A DNA stretch of 33,115 bases, taken from Prevotella sp. (GTDB lineage Bacteria; Bacteroidota; Bacteroidia; Bacteroidales; Bacteroidaceae). The stretch's first letter is position 1; each line of letters starts with the position of its first letter. The notes below the pieces were generated by a model. The model did not search any database, was not told where the DNA came from, and saw only the letters and a list, made by a program, of their open reading frames with translations. A program made the position numbers and the translations under genes. The stretch covers positions 1 to 33,115 of the forward strand of contig JAIKWS010000019.1 in NCBI GenBank assembly GCA_024684515.1, in the 5' to 3' direction. Shown here piece by piece: positions 17,121-24,189 of the stretch.

Positions 17121-17158
17121 AGGTTTTCCCCTAATGGCTTTTAGGGGAAAACCTTTTG
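17121..17158 (+). terminator. Strong Rho-independent terminator between the two lipoprotein genes
   Basis: A perfect 14-bp stem (AGGTTTTCCCCTAA at 17121-17134 and TTAGGGGAAAACCT at 17141-17154) has a 6-nt loop and is followed by a T-rich run. Confidence 0.9.
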
Positions 17159-17185
17159 TTTGGTGCCTATTATACCTTATCTTTG
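17155..17185 (+). promoter_or_regulatory. Promoter for lipoprotein paralogue B
   Basis: The -33 box TTTG (17155-17158) and the -7 box TATCTTTG (17178-17185) are separated by 19 nt, the usual Bacteroidetes spacing. The -33 box lies in the T-tract of the preceding terminator. The predicted leader is about 25 nt. This shows that the second paralogue has its own transcript. Confidence 0.7.
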
Positions 17186-17214
17186 CAACATCAAACAATT
17201 AAAATTCTTGCGTT

Positions 17215-17856
17215 ATGAAAAAGATTTATACCTACCTCTTCATGTTGCTGATGACAGTCACAGCAGCTATGACATTCACAAGTTGTGAAACCGACGACCA
17301 GTATGAAGCCGATGTACTCGTTGCTGGCGACTGGCAGGGATATCTAGGAACATACTATTATGATCGTTGGGGACTGAGTGGCAATACCTACGAAACCGTC
17401 ATCCACTTCTGCACCAGCGGCTATGGTGCCACCAGCGGTCGTGGCTATGAGGTCGACTACGACACCCGCTCACCCTTCTACGACTATGCCTACTGTGAGT
17501 TCACTTGGTCGGTCGTCAACGGCATCATCACCCTCATCTACGACGATTCGATGTGGTATCCCGTCTATATCAGCGACTACACCCTCTCGCACGACTATTT
17601 CGCAGGGTATATGAACGACGGCACTCGTCGCGACATACGCTTCAAGCTGGCCAATGTCAACTTCCGCTACTGGGATACCTATCGCGGCTACTACGATGGC
17701 TATTACGACGACGGCTACTACTACAATGACGGCTACTACTACGCTCGCACCCGTTCGGCAGACAGTACGGCAGTAGCCACCGACAGCATACCCGTGGTGA
17801 ACAATGGAAAGAGCATCATGAGTGGAGCCTTCGTCAAGAAGCCAGTAGAAAACTGA
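17215..17856 (+). CDS. Tyr-rich lipoprotein, paralogue B, unknown function
   Basis: 213 residues with a lipoprotein signal (MKKIYTYLFMLLMTVTAAMTF then TSC, C24) followed by ETDD. The body is homologous to the upstream lipoprotein: GDWQGYLGTYYYDRWGLSG, TSGRGYEVDYDTRSPFYDYAY, NGIITLIYDDSMWYPVYISDY. Unlike paralogue A it carries a low-complexity Tyr/Asp/Gly stretch (YRGYYDGYYDDGYYYNDGYY at about 161-180) before the C-terminal tail. The pair arose by tandem gene duplication and then diverged. It has its own promoter and its own terminator at 17906. An envelope location facing the periplasm or cell surface is inferred from the lipobox. No enzymatic motif is visible. Confidence 0.88.
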   Translation: MKKIYTYLFMLLMTVTAAMTFTSCETDDQYEADVLVAGDWQGYLGTYYYDRWGLSGNTYETVIHFCTSGYGATSGRGYEVDYDTRSPFYDYAYCEFTWSVVNGIITLIYDDSMWYPVYISDYTLSHDYFAGYMNDGTRRDIRFKLANVNFRYWDTYRGYYDGYYDDGYYYNDGYYYARTRSADSTAVATDSIPVVNNGKSIMSGAFVKKPVEN

Positions 17857-17905
17857 CCCCACCACTCCGCACTGTCCCCACAGTCTGAAAGCCGACAGAA
17901 ACCAC

Positions 17906-17946
17906 ATGGTTCTCCTTTGGATAACAGTCCGAAGGGGAACCATTTT
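17906..17946 (+). terminator. Rho-independent terminator after lipoprotein B
   Basis: The arms ATGGTTCTCCTTTGG (17906-17920) and CCGAAGGGGAACCAT (17929-17943) pair over 15 bp, with two G-U pairs in RNA, and are followed by TTT. The 8-nt loop is ATAACAGT. Confidence 0.8.
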
Positions 17947-17982
17947 CACACATTTCACATCTCACATCTCACATCACTTATA

Positions 17983-18278
17983 GCCGGATGGCGCTCCCCT
18001 CCCCTCCTCTTAGGGGAGGGGCAGGGGTGGGGTCTGCAGAACTATCTATTACACCCAGCTTTATGCCGGATGGTGTTGTTGTTTGTTGCTGCTTTGCAGC
18101 AACTGCCATCAGCCCCTCCTCTCCTGCCCTCCACCCATATACCCTCGTTGCGGGCAGTCAGCTGTAACATCCAATGCCTTACACCCTCGTTGCGGCCCGC
18201 CAACTGATAGGAAGTAAGTCTCGCAGACCCCACCCCTAACCCCTCCCCTAAGAGGAGGGGAGGGGAGCGCCATCCGGC
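17983..18278. repeat. Inverted-repeat pair (about 58-bp arms), MITE-like element
   Basis: The left arm (17983-18040) and the right arm (18221-18278) are nearly perfect reverse complements, from GCCGGATGGCGCTCCCC inward to GGTGGGGTCTGC. Each arm is itself partly palindromic (CCCCTCC...TCTTAGGGGAGGGG). The 180-bp centre holds a perfect hairpin (GTTGCTGC/GCAGCAAC, 18085-18103) and two CCTCGTTGCGG direct repeats (near 18142 and 18184). No gene or transposase is seen and no clear target-site duplication flanks it. It may be a non-autonomous element or a family of intergenic repeats common in Prevotella genomes (inference). Confidence 0.8.
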
Positions 18279-18289
18279 CATGATATTTG

Positions 18290-18375
18290 GGGGAGTGCCA
18301 TTGGGAAGTGCCATTGGGGGAGTGCCATTGTGGAAGTGCCCTTTGGGGGAGTGACATTGGAAGAGTGACATTGGG
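18290..18375. repeat. Degenerate 14-16-bp tandem repeat
   Basis: About six units of the pattern GGGAAGTGCCATTG, with drift towards GGAAGAGTGACATTGG, lie directly right of the inverted-repeat element. No gene is seen between 17857 and 18453; the stretch holds only the terminator, the inverted repeat and this array. Confidence 0.75.
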
Positions 18376-18453
18376 CCATGCAAGTATCCATCTTCAACCG
18401 CACAGGTCGAAAATTGTAGTTTATGCACAATATGAAAATCAACTATTACGGGG

Positions 18454-19353
18454 CTAAGCCTCCTGCGAGGGACCGTCTACCGCCTTGCTCTGCAGAATGC
18501 GTGAGTAAGGCGGTACATCACGTGTAAGCCAGATGTTACCACCTATCACCGAGTCGTGGCCTATCGTGATACGACCTAGCACCGAGGCATTGGAATAGAT
18601 GGTCACATTGTCCTCGATAATGGGATGGCGAGGCACGTTCAGCATATTGCCTTCCGTGTCGTATTTGAAACTCTTGGCACCCAGCGTAACACCCTGATAG
18701 AGCATCACGTGAGAACCGATAATAGTCGTCTCGCCAATCACCACACCCGTGCCATGGTCGATGGCGAAATACTCGCCAATGGTAGCACCAGGATGGATGT
18801 CGATACCCGTACTGGCATGAGCCTGCTCCGTCATGATACGGGGTATCACGGGGACCCTCATCTGCCAGAGCACATGGGCCAGCCGATAGTGCGTCATCGC
18901 ATATACCACAGGATAGCAGTAGATCACCTCACCATAGTTCGTGGCAGCAGGATCGTTCTGGAACACAGCCTCAACATCGGTATACAGCAGACGCTTCACC
19001 TCGGGCAACTGGTCGATGAGCTGTAGTGACAGCTCCTCGGCCTTGGGCAGCACATCCTCCTCGTTGCACTCCACGCAGAACTGAAGGCTACGGGCTATCT
19101 GCCTGCGCAACAGCTCGTAGAACTCCTCCATGTTCACACCGATATAGTGCTGGCGGATCTGCTCGTCGGGTTGTCGTTTATAGAAATAGTCGGTGAAGAT
19201 GATACGCTGGGCAAGACTGACGATGCGACGCACCTCATTCACATCAGGTAGCGATGCCGATCCTGCAGGCATCATCGACTCTTCTTTCTCGTCTAGTCGC
19301 GAGAGCAGCACAACATTGCGCAGCAGTCGCTCGTTAATACGTTTCTGGTCCAT
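18454..19353 (-). CDS. cysE: Serine O-acetyltransferase
   Basis: 299 residues from the ATG at 19353 (MDQKRINERLLRNVV). An ATG three codons upstream (19362) is also possible; longer readings are ruled out because they run through the promoter repeats. The N-terminal half is helical. The C-terminal half is a left-handed beta-helix of hexapeptide repeats with the serine acetyltransferase signature: GIDIHPGATIGEYFAIDHGTG, VVIGETTIIGSHVMLYQGVTLG, RHPIIEDNVTIYSNASVLG. The His of DHGTG is the expected catalytic residue. The enzyme transfers acetyl from acetyl-CoA to L-serine, the first step of cysteine synthesis, in the cytoplasm. It is expressed from tandem repeat-borne promoters just upstream. No cysK is adjacent. 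Confidence 0.95.
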   Translation of the reverse strand: MDQKRINERLLRNVVLLSRLDEKEESMMPAGSASLPDVNEVRRIVSLAQRIIFTDYFYKRQPDEQIRQHYIGVNMEEFYELLRRQIARSLQFCVECNEEDVLPKAEELSLQLIDQLPEVKRLLYTDVEAVFQNDPAATNYGEVIYCYPVVYAMTHYRLAHVLWQMRVPVIPRIMTEQAHASTGIDIHPGATIGEYFAIDHGTGVVIGETTIIGSHVMLYQGVTLGAKSFKYDTEGNMLNVPRHPIIEDNVTIYSNASVLGRITIGHDSVIGGNIWLTRDVPPYSRILQSKAVDGPSQEA

Positions 19354-19370
19354 AAACAACATTTTGAGTG

Positions 19371-19401
19371 CAAAGGTACGAATAAGCGAGCGAAATGCAA
19401 A
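19371..19401 (-). promoter_or_regulatory. cysE proximal promoter (repeat unit 1)
   Basis: On the minus strand: -33 TTTG (19401-19398), a 19-nt spacer, and -7 TACCTTTG (19378-19371). The -7 box ends 8 nt before the upstream candidate ATG (19362) and 17 nt before the preferred ATG (19353). Confidence 0.75.
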
Positions 19402-19454
19402 AGGAAAACGTGTTTTTCTTTTGCGTTTCCGAGCGGGAGTACCTTCGGCAGGGC

Positions 19455-19486
19455 CAAAGGTACGAATAAGCGAGCAGAAAACCAAA
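19455..19486 (-). promoter_or_regulatory. cysE upstream promoter (repeat unit 2)
   Basis: On the minus strand: -33 TTTG (19486-19483), a 20-nt spacer, and -7 TACCTTTG (19462-19455). It would give a leader about 90-100 nt long that includes the palindrome of unit 1. Confidence 0.6.
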
Positions 19487-19588
19487 TTTATTTGAGTTTT
19501 CTCGAGCGGGAGTACCTTCGGCAGGGCCAAAGGGACGAATAAGCGAGCGAAATGCAAAAGGAAAACGGGTTTTTCTTTTGCGTTTCCG

Positions 19589-19783
19589 AGCATCACCGCC
19601 GGTGACCTGCCCGGACAGGTGCGCAGCTTCGTGCTCGACTTCGGCCAAGAGACCACGGGGATCGCGACCGTGGGCATCACCGCCGGCGACGCATGGTACA
19701 CCCTCGACGGACGGCGACTCAGCGCCAAGCCCACGCAGAAGGGACTATATGTAAATAATGGCAGAAAGACAGTGATCAAATAA
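19589..19783 (+). pseudogene. Remnant of a surface-protein gene (C-terminal sorting tail only)
   Basis: In one frame the DNA encodes about 64 residues: ITAGDLPGQVRSFVLDF, GQETTGIATVGITAGDAW, YTLDGRRLSAKPTQKGLYV and NNGRKTVIK, then TAA at 19781. This is the typical C-terminal end of Prevotella secreted or surface proteins (…TTGI… linker followed by YTLDGRR…KGLYV.NGRK..IK). Its 5' part is missing: the frame meets promoter-repeat unit 3 exactly at 19590, and no start codon or ribosome-binding context precedes it. It is therefore a truncated gene end left after a deletion or rearrangement at the repeat. The same kind of tail is present intact at the end of the gene at 2-1519. Confidence 0.75.
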
Positions 19784-19798
19784 AAATCGGAAATAGAT

Positions 19799-19954
19799 AT
19801 GAAACGAGTTTATACAGGGTCCACCATACAGGTCATCCAGCTGGCCCATCGCAGCCAGATCCTCTCAGGCAGCTTCCAATCGGTCGACAGCAACTTTACA
19901 GAAGTTATCGACCAGATACAGTACAGTGGTGGCGGCGTGTTCGACGCAAGATAG
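19799..19954 (+). CDS. Small protein (51 aa) of the short KxYxxPxxxVxxL-type family seen beside Prevotella surface genes
   Basis: The ATG at 19799 opens a 51-codon frame that begins MKRVYTGSTIQVIQLAHRSQ, continues with ILSGSFQSVDSNF, and stops at 19952-19954. It starts 15 nt after the stop of the broken surface-protein remnant. Bacteroidales genomes contain many 45-70-residue proteins that start MKK.Y..P...V..L and carry a mid-protein L.GSG..VD motif; this one fits that pattern loosely. Function is unknown. Because the gene upstream is only a fragment, the small gene may be an orphan without a promoter of its own; I see no TAnnTTTG box just ahead of it. Confidence 0.5.
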   Translation: MKRVYTGSTIQVIQLAHRSQILSGSFQSVDSNFTEVIDQIQYSGGGVFDAR

Positions 19955-19988
19955 TCCTGCCACATAGCCATCCCCTACCCTTTTTTTT

Positions 19989-20066
19989 CCAGTGCACTCG
20001 AAATATTTTTTGAGTGCACTGGAAATATTTTTTGAGTGCACTGGAAATATTTTTTGAGTGCACTCA
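19989..20066. repeat. 22-bp tandem repeat with AGTGCACT palindromes, four copies
   Basis: The palindrome AGTGCACT occurs at 19991, 20013, 20035 and 20057, exactly 22 bp apart, separated by GGAAATATTTTTTG or a close variant. The spacing is about two helical turns, so all four palindromes face the same side of the DNA. It lies 150 bp upstream of the DUF554 gene and 45 bp upstream of its promoter repeat. Confidence 0.9.
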
Positions 20067-20110
20067 AAAAAAAGCGGAGTGCAGGGAGGATATGGAGGGA
20101 GGTACTGTCA

Positions 20111-20172
20111 CTCGGAAACGAAAAGAAAAACCCGTTTTCCTTTTGCGTTTCGCTCGCTTATTCGTACCTTTG
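20111..20172 (+). promoter_or_regulatory. Promoter-bearing palindromic repeat driving the DUF554 gene
   Basis: This is a fourth copy of the repeat found upstream of cysE, in opposite orientation. It contains the palindrome AAAAGAAAAACCCGTTTTCCTTTT, given here only in outline, then -33 TTTG (20142-20145), a 19-nt spacer and -7 TACCTTTG (20165-20172). The gene starts at 20210, leaving a leader of about 30 nt. Confidence 0.75.
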
Positions 20173-20209
20173 CACCGAAAAAATCAAACGTAGGCAGGAC
20201 TAACGAATT

Positions 20210-20890
20210 ATGATAGGGACAATCGTCAACACCTGTGCCATCGTCGTGGGCACTATAATCGGTACAGTGCTCAACAGAGGTATCAAGGAGAAATACAAGG
20301 TGGGACTCTACGATGCACTGGGGCTCGCCTCACTGGCCATCGGCCTGAATGCCACCATCACGAATCTCCCCAAGAGCCAGTATCCCGTACTGTTTATCGT
20401 GGCACTGGCACTGGGTACCGTCGTGGGCACACGGCTGGACATCGATGGACGCTTCCACCGCCTGGTGGGCAAACGATCCGGCAGTGGCGGACTGGCAGAC
20501 GGACTCTCCACGGCAACACTGCTCTATTGCATTGGGCCGCTCAGCATGCTGGGACCGGTGATCTCGGCATTGCAAGGGGACAACACCTTCCTCTTCACCA
20601 ATGCCACCCTCGACCTGGTGTCGAGCACCATCTTCGCATCCACCTATGGATTCTGGATGATCCTGGCCGCACCCGTCCTCTTTCTCTGGCAGGGGATGTT
20701 CTATATGGTAGCACAACTGTCGAGTCAGGCTGTCAGCGATGCCCTGATGGCCGAACTGCTCATCGTGGGTGGACTGATGATTCTGGGCAGTGGACTGAAC
20801 CTGCTGAAACTGAAAGAGCTGAAGACACTCAACATGCTCCCAGCATTATTGGTGCCCCCCATCTGGTTTGCCATCAAATGGATGTTATAG
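20210..20890 (+). CDS. DUF554 family membrane protein
   Basis: A 226-residue inner-membrane protein of the DUF554 (YdfK/YqgA-like) family. It has about seven hydrophobic segments. The family start IGTIVNTCAIVVGTIIGTVLNRGI is followed by LYDALGLASLAIGL, the mid motif ATLLYCIGPLSMLGPV, and the end GSGLNLLKLKELKTLNMLPAL. Function is not established; a transporter-like role has been suggested for the family. It is a single-gene unit with the repeat-borne promoter upstream and a strong bidirectional terminator downstream. Confidence 0.92.
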   Translation: MIGTIVNTCAIVVGTIIGTVLNRGIKEKYKVGLYDALGLASLAIGLNATITNLPKSQYPVLFIVALALGTVVGTRLDIDGRFHRLVGKRSGSGGLADGLSTATLLYCIGPLSMLGPVISALQGDNTFLFTNATLDLVSSTIFASTYGFWMILAAPVLFLWQGMFYMVAQLSSQAVSDALMAELLIVGGLMILGSGLNLLKLKELKTLNMLPALLVPPIWFAIKWML

Positions 20891-20974
20891 CTGAAATCGC
20901 ACCTTGCCTGTAAGACAGGTCCCGGCATGCATATCTCTTCGTGTAAGAATGACGAAGAGGATAACTCGATAAGT

Positions 20975-21004
20975 AAGCCCCCTGACGAATGCGCCAGGGG
21001 GCTT
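20975..21004. terminator. Bidirectional terminator between DUF554 and SDR genes
   Basis: A perfect 10-bp GC-rich stem (AAGCCCCCTG at 20975-20984 and CAGGGGGCTT at 20995-21004) lies between two convergent genes. T-rich flanks are short on both sides. Confidence 0.75.
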
Positions 21005-21007
21005 GTC

Positions 21008-21718
21008 TTATAGTTTCAGCCTACGCCACAGCCAGCGAGGGATACGTCTCCACAGCCAGGTGATGGCTCGCCATCGCCAGTCGATGACCCGCACATGGCG
21101 ACCTTTCTCTATCGAGCTTACGATGTCGGCTGCCACTTTCTCTTTTCTCAACAACAAGGGATAGTGGTTGCCATCGTTGAGCAAATCGGTATCTACAAAT
21201 CCCGGACGGATATCAGTAAAACGGATACCAAGGCCACGGGCATTGCTGAGCTGCTCCAATGCCTCGATATAGGCATTCTGCATGGCCTTCGTGGCCGAAT
21301 AGCTGGGTGCGGGACCTAGTCCCTTGGTGCCTGCTATGCTGCTGATGACGGCAATGTGTCCGCCTCCATGAGCAGCCATATAGCGATAGACAGCTCCCAC
21401 CATGCGTGTGAAGCCAAGGGCATTGGTGCTGACAGTCTGCAGCTCGATGTCCTCTCGCAGCTCGCGGTTCTGATGGCCTATGCCCGAGGCATGGAAATAG
21501 AGGTCTATGCCCCCTATCCTGTCTATGAGCTGCAACAGTCTGTCGGCAGCATCATCGGCAGTGACATCAATCTGCATCGACACCTCGAAGTCCGACAGTT
21601 TCTCTACTCTGCGGGCAGCCACAGCCACCTGCCAGCCTCGCTGTGCCAGCAAGCGGGCCACCTCACGACCGATGCCCGACGAGGCTCCTACCACAATGGC
21701 TTTGCGCATGGCTGTCAT
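21008..21718 (-). CDS. Short-chain dehydrogenase/reductase (SDR)
   Basis: A 236-residue classical SDR. The NAD(P)-binding motif GASSGIG is at 11-17. The catalytic triad is S127 (ISSIAG), Y140 and K144 (SYSATK). The NNAG-type segment is replaced by FHASGIG. An RR pair after the second beta strand (AARRVEK) suggests NADP(H) preference. The C-terminal end is basic and Trp-rich (DWRWRAITWLWRRIPRWLWRRLKL in outline), which may be a membrane-associating amphipathic helix. Substrate is unknown. It starts 3 nt after the stop of ridA and is the last gene of the rplY-to-SDR run. An alternative start is the Met at residue 4. Confidence 0.93.
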   Translation of the reverse strand: MTAMRKAIVVGASSGIGREVARLLAQRGWQVAVAARRVEKLSDFEVSMQIDVTADDAADRLLQLIDRIGGIDLYFHASGIGHQNRELREDIELQTVSTNALGFTRMVGAVYRYMAAHGGGHIAVISSIAGTKGLGPAPSYSATKAMQNAYIEALEQLSNARGLGIRFTDIRPGFVDTDLLNDGNHYPLLLRKEKVAADIVSSIEKGRHVRVIDWRWRAITWLWRRIPRWLWRRLKL

Positions 21719-21721
21719 TCC

Positions 21722-22099
21722 TCAGTCGGCACAAGCCACCACCTCGATTTCGACAAGTGCCTGCCTGGGCAAGGTCTTCACGGCCACTGCCGAACGGGCA
21801 GGATAAGGAGCCTGGAAGAACTCTGCATAGACAGCGTTCATATCTGCGAAATCTGTCATGTCTGCCATAAACACCGTGGTCTTCACCACCTGTTGCATGG
21901 TAAGTCCTGCCTCGGCAAGGATGGCCTGCACATTGAGCAATGACTGACGTGTCTGCTCCTTGATGCCTCCTTCTGGGAAGGCTCCCGTGGCGGGATCGAT
22001 GGGCAGCTGTCCAGAGGTATAGACGAGATTGCCTATGTGGATGGCCTGACTATACGGGCCGATGGCTCCAGGAGCCTGTGTGGTAGCGATTGCTTTCAT
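21722..22099 (-). CDS. ridA: RidA family enamine/imine deaminase
   Basis: 125 residues, the standard length of the YjgF/YER057c/UK114 family. Recognisable marks are APGAIGPYSQAIHIGNLVYTSGQ, the central LLNVQAILAEAGLTMQQVVKTTVF, and YPARSAVAVKTLP, with the conserved Arg that contacts the substrate carboxylate. The trimeric enzyme hydrolyses reactive 2-aminoacrylate and related imines formed by PLP enzymes such as serine/threonine dehydratase. It lies 21 nt after queF and 3 nt before the SDR gene on the same strand. Confidence 0.95.
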   Translation of the reverse strand: MKAIATTQAPGAIGPYSQAIHIGNLVYTSGQLPIDPATGAFPEGGIKEQTRQSLLNVQAILAEAGLTMQQVVKTTVFMADMTDFADMNAVYAEFFQAPYPARSAVAVKTLPRQALVEIEVVACAD

Positions 22100-22120
22100 A
22101 TTCCGGAATAGCTAATTTGA

Positions 22121-22588
22121 TTAGGGTTGTATAATCTGGTGACTCATGAGCCGCTGACGGGCCATCTCCTCATACTTGGTGCCTGGCTGTCCGTAGTTGG
22201 CATATGGATAGATGCTGATGCCACCACGCGGCAGGAAGAGTCCTACGACCTCGATATACTTGGGTTGCATGAGTCTCACGAGGTCCTTCATGATGACGTT
22301 GACGCAGTCCTCATGGAAGTCGCCATGATTGCGGAATGAGAAGAGGTATAGCTTGAGGCTCTTGGACTCCACCATTCTGTCAGCGGGCATGTACAGGATC
22401 TTGATCTCAGCAAAGTCGGGCTGTCCGGTGATGGGACAGAGAGTAGTAAACTCGGGGCAGTTGAACTGCACCCAGTAGTCGTTGTCGGGATGCTGGTTCT
22501 GGAAGGTCTCGAGCAGCGACGGGTCGTAGTCGCTGGCATACTGCGTCTCCTTGCCCAGCAGTTGGAGCTGTTCCTTTTCTCTTGACAT
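22121..22588 (-). CDS. queF: NADPH-dependent 7-cyano-7-deazaguanine reductase (QueF, short type)
   Basis: 155 residues from the ATG at 22588 ([12 protein letters not shown]). A TTG two codons further upstream overlaps the previous stop and is not preferred. It is the single-domain type. [18 protein letters not shown] places the catalytic C51, which forms a thioimide with preQ0, seven residues before D58. The NADPH-binding motif [20 protein letters not shown] follows. The enzyme reduces preQ0 to preQ1 in queuosine tRNA synthesis in the cytoplasm. No other queuosine gene is in the window. It starts 2 nt after the stop codon of the DUF4595 lipoprotein gene, so the two are probably co-translated. 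Confidence 0.96.
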   Translation of the reverse strand: MSREKEQLQLLGKETQYASDYDPSLLETFQNQHPDNDYWVQFNCPEFTTLCPITGQPDFAEIKILYMPADRMVESKSLKLYLFSFRNHGDFHEDCVNVIMKDLVRLMQPKYIEVVGLFLPRGGISIYPYANYGQPGTKYEEMARQRLMSHQIIQP

Positions 22589-22590
22589 AA

Positions 22591-23706
22591 TCAATATTGG
22601 AATGTATAGGTTATGGTCTCCCCATTATGCTGGGTGGTAAGGCTGCTGATGCTGCGGTCGGCATTCAGTGTGGTGGTGACGCTGATGGTGGCCTGCGTGT
22701 CGCTGACAAGGCTGCTCAGCACACTACTGTGACGGGCATATCGGAATAGTGACAGCAGCTGATAGGGGTCGCACTGCTCTGTACCGAAGACGAGCTGATT
22801 GGCATCAACCGACTGACAGCGGTTGTCGACATTGGAATAGCTGAGCTTATACTTGGCCACCTGGTAGTCCTGTCCGTTGCGAGTGGCAATGCGCAGGCTG
22901 TCGGCATTGTGCAGGCTGTCGGGCATGAGCGACTGTCCGGATAGCAGGAAGGCATAGTAGGTGTTGTTGCCATTGATGGTGTGATGCTCGATGTTGAAGG
23001 CATTATTGGCCGATGCGGGCATGCCATTGGAATAGTACTGTGCGTAGTAGCCCAGGGTGTCACCCCCACCCACCAGTCTGAGCGGCTGATAGTCCTTGGC
23101 ATACTGACTCGTCATGGACTTGGTGCGGTCGGTGACGGTCATGATGCTGTCGCGATCGTTATAAGCCAGTGTGAGCTTATGCAGCACCTGTGCATCTCTG
23201 GTAATCAGCAGCGAGAGCGGCCGATGCTGCACATCGTAGGAGAACTCAAAGGTAGAGCCGTCGGAGCCGGTGATGTTCTTCACATCGGGTGCCGAGCCCA
23301 GTGTGCCGTCGCCACGTGTGGCATACTGGAAATAGACCAGTGTGGAGCTGGCCTCGCCAGGATGGTCGGTATCGGAGAAGGTGATCTGCGTGCTCCGTCC
23401 TGCCCCCGACGTATTCTGCTGGAAAGTGACGGGGAAGGAATAGAAGGTGTTCCCCTTGCCGGTAGTCACAGGAATGGTACACCAGCCGCCACCGAGATTG
23501 TCGGTTGCCACCCGCCAGTTGCCATAGCTGACAAAGGCAATGGAGTCGGTGAGGTTGTTGGCAAAGACGGCATTGACCACATAGGCAGGCTTGCTGAAAT
23601 AGAACCCCGCATTGTATGCCTCCTTATCGTCCATGCAGGAAGCAGTCATGACGAGTACTGCTAACGCTGCCATGAGCACTCTGAGTTGTCGTTTGATTTT
23701 CGTCAT
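22591..23706 (-). CDS. Lipoprotein with BACON-like and DUF4595 domains
   Basis: 371 residues with a lipoprotein signal ([24 protein letters not shown], of which TASC is the lipobox and C24 the anchor). Residues about 45-130 ([13 protein letters not shown], then [28 protein letters not shown]) resemble a BACON-type immunoglobulin-like domain. Residues about 140-371 show the YD-like beta pattern of DUF4595 ([46 protein letters not shown]). Such proteins sit on the periplasmic or outer face of the Bacteroidetes outer membrane; no enzymatic role is known to me. Its position inside a housekeeping run (after hslR by 45 nt, before queF by 2 nt) is unusual for an envelope protein. Confidence 0.88.
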   Translation of the reverse strand: MTKIKRQLRVLMAALAVLVMTASCMDDKEAYNAGFYFSKPAYVVNAVFANNLTDSIAFVSYGNWRVATDNLGGGWCTIPVTTGKGNTFYSFPVTFQQNTSGAGRSTQITFSDTDHPGEASSTLVYFQYATRGDGTLGSAPDVKNITGSDGSTFEFSYDVQHRPLSLLITRDAQVLHKLTLAYNDRDSIMTVTDRTKSMTSQYAKDYQPLRLVGGGDTLGYYAQYYSNGMPASANNAFNIEHHTINGNNTYYAFLLSGQSLMPDSLHNADSLRIATRNGQDYQVAKYKLSYSNVDNRCQSVDANQLVFGTEQCDPYQLLSLFRYARHSSVLSSLVSDTQATISVTTTLNADRSISSLTTQHNGETITYTFQY

Positions 23707-23751
23707 TTCTATTACATTATTTAATATATTACAAAAAAAAAAGGGAGGCCG

Positions 23752-24189
23752 CTAGTCTATGCTTCCGTCATCGTCATCGTCCCAGCTCTCGAAGTCGAAG
23801 TCTCCGTCCAGCGAGGGTCCTATGAAAGCATCCATCTGCCTGCGGTCTTTCTTCGTGGGCCTGCCTGTACCTCTGGCACGGTTGACGAAGGTGCTGATGC
23901 GTGTCATCTCCAGCAGCTCATACTGATCCTGTGGCGTCACATTCTCGTAGACCTCGGGCAACAGCTTGGCCCCCACCCTCTGCTCGATGGGCTTGATCAG
24001 CCTGAAGCTGAAGGTGACGGGTGGCTTTCTGACACTGACGACATCGCCCACCTTTACCATGCGCGATGGCTTGACGTTGACGCCATTGACAGCCACACGT
24101 CCGTTCTTACAGGCATCGGCGGCAATGGTACGTGTCTTGAAGATACGTGCCGACCATAGCCACTTGTCTATTCTTGCTTCTGCTGACAT
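23752..24189 (-). CDS. hslR: S4-domain RNA-binding protein, Hsp15/HslR family
   Basis: 145 residues with an N-terminal S4 domain: [32 protein letters not shown] and [14 protein letters not shown], both shown in outline. Hsp15 proteins bind nascent-chain-carrying free 50S subunits and help to recycle them. The mid part ([15 protein letters not shown]) matches the family's conserved basic patch. The extreme C terminus is strongly acidic ([15 protein letters not shown]). The ATG at 24189 lies inside the 3' end of pth, a 22-nt overlap, so translation is likely coupled. Its neighbours pth and rplY also serve the ribosome. Confidence 0.93.
   Translation of the reverse strand: MSAEARIDKWLWSARIFKTRTIAADACKNGRVAVNGVNVKPSRMVKVGDVVSVRKPPVTFSFRLIKPIEQRVGAKLLPEVYENVTPQDQYELLEMTRISTFVNRARGTGRPTKKDRRQMDAFIGPSLDGDFDFESWDDDDDGSID

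Larger units (their letters stand above)
19371..19590 (-). repeat. Three tandem copies of a promoter-bearing palindromic repeat
   Basis: Units at 19371-19454, 19455-19527 and 19528-19590 each begin (on the + strand) with CAAAGG.ACGAATAAGCGAGC. Units 1 and 3 contain a long palindrome (GCAAAAGGAAAAC / GTTTTTCTTTTGC). Units 1 and 2 end in GGGAGTACCTTCGGCAGGGC. Read on the minus strand, each unit carries TTTG, 19-20 nt, then the -7 box. Unit 3 has a changed -7 box (TCCCTTTG) and ends abruptly against a gene remnant. Unit 2 has replaced the palindrome with an AAACTCAAATAAATTTGGTTT stretch. A fourth copy lies at 20111-20172 on the opposite strand. Confidence 0.88.

Noticed and set aside
17983..18278. 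Insertion sequence
   Set aside because: No transposase frame and no clear target-site duplication; reported as an inverted-repeat element only.
19354..19779. Long N-terminal extension of the serine acetyltransferase frame
   Set aside because: The extension runs through the promoter repeats and is antisense to the surface-protein remnant; its residues repeat with the DNA repeats. The family start and the -7 boxes place the true ATG at 19353 or 19362.
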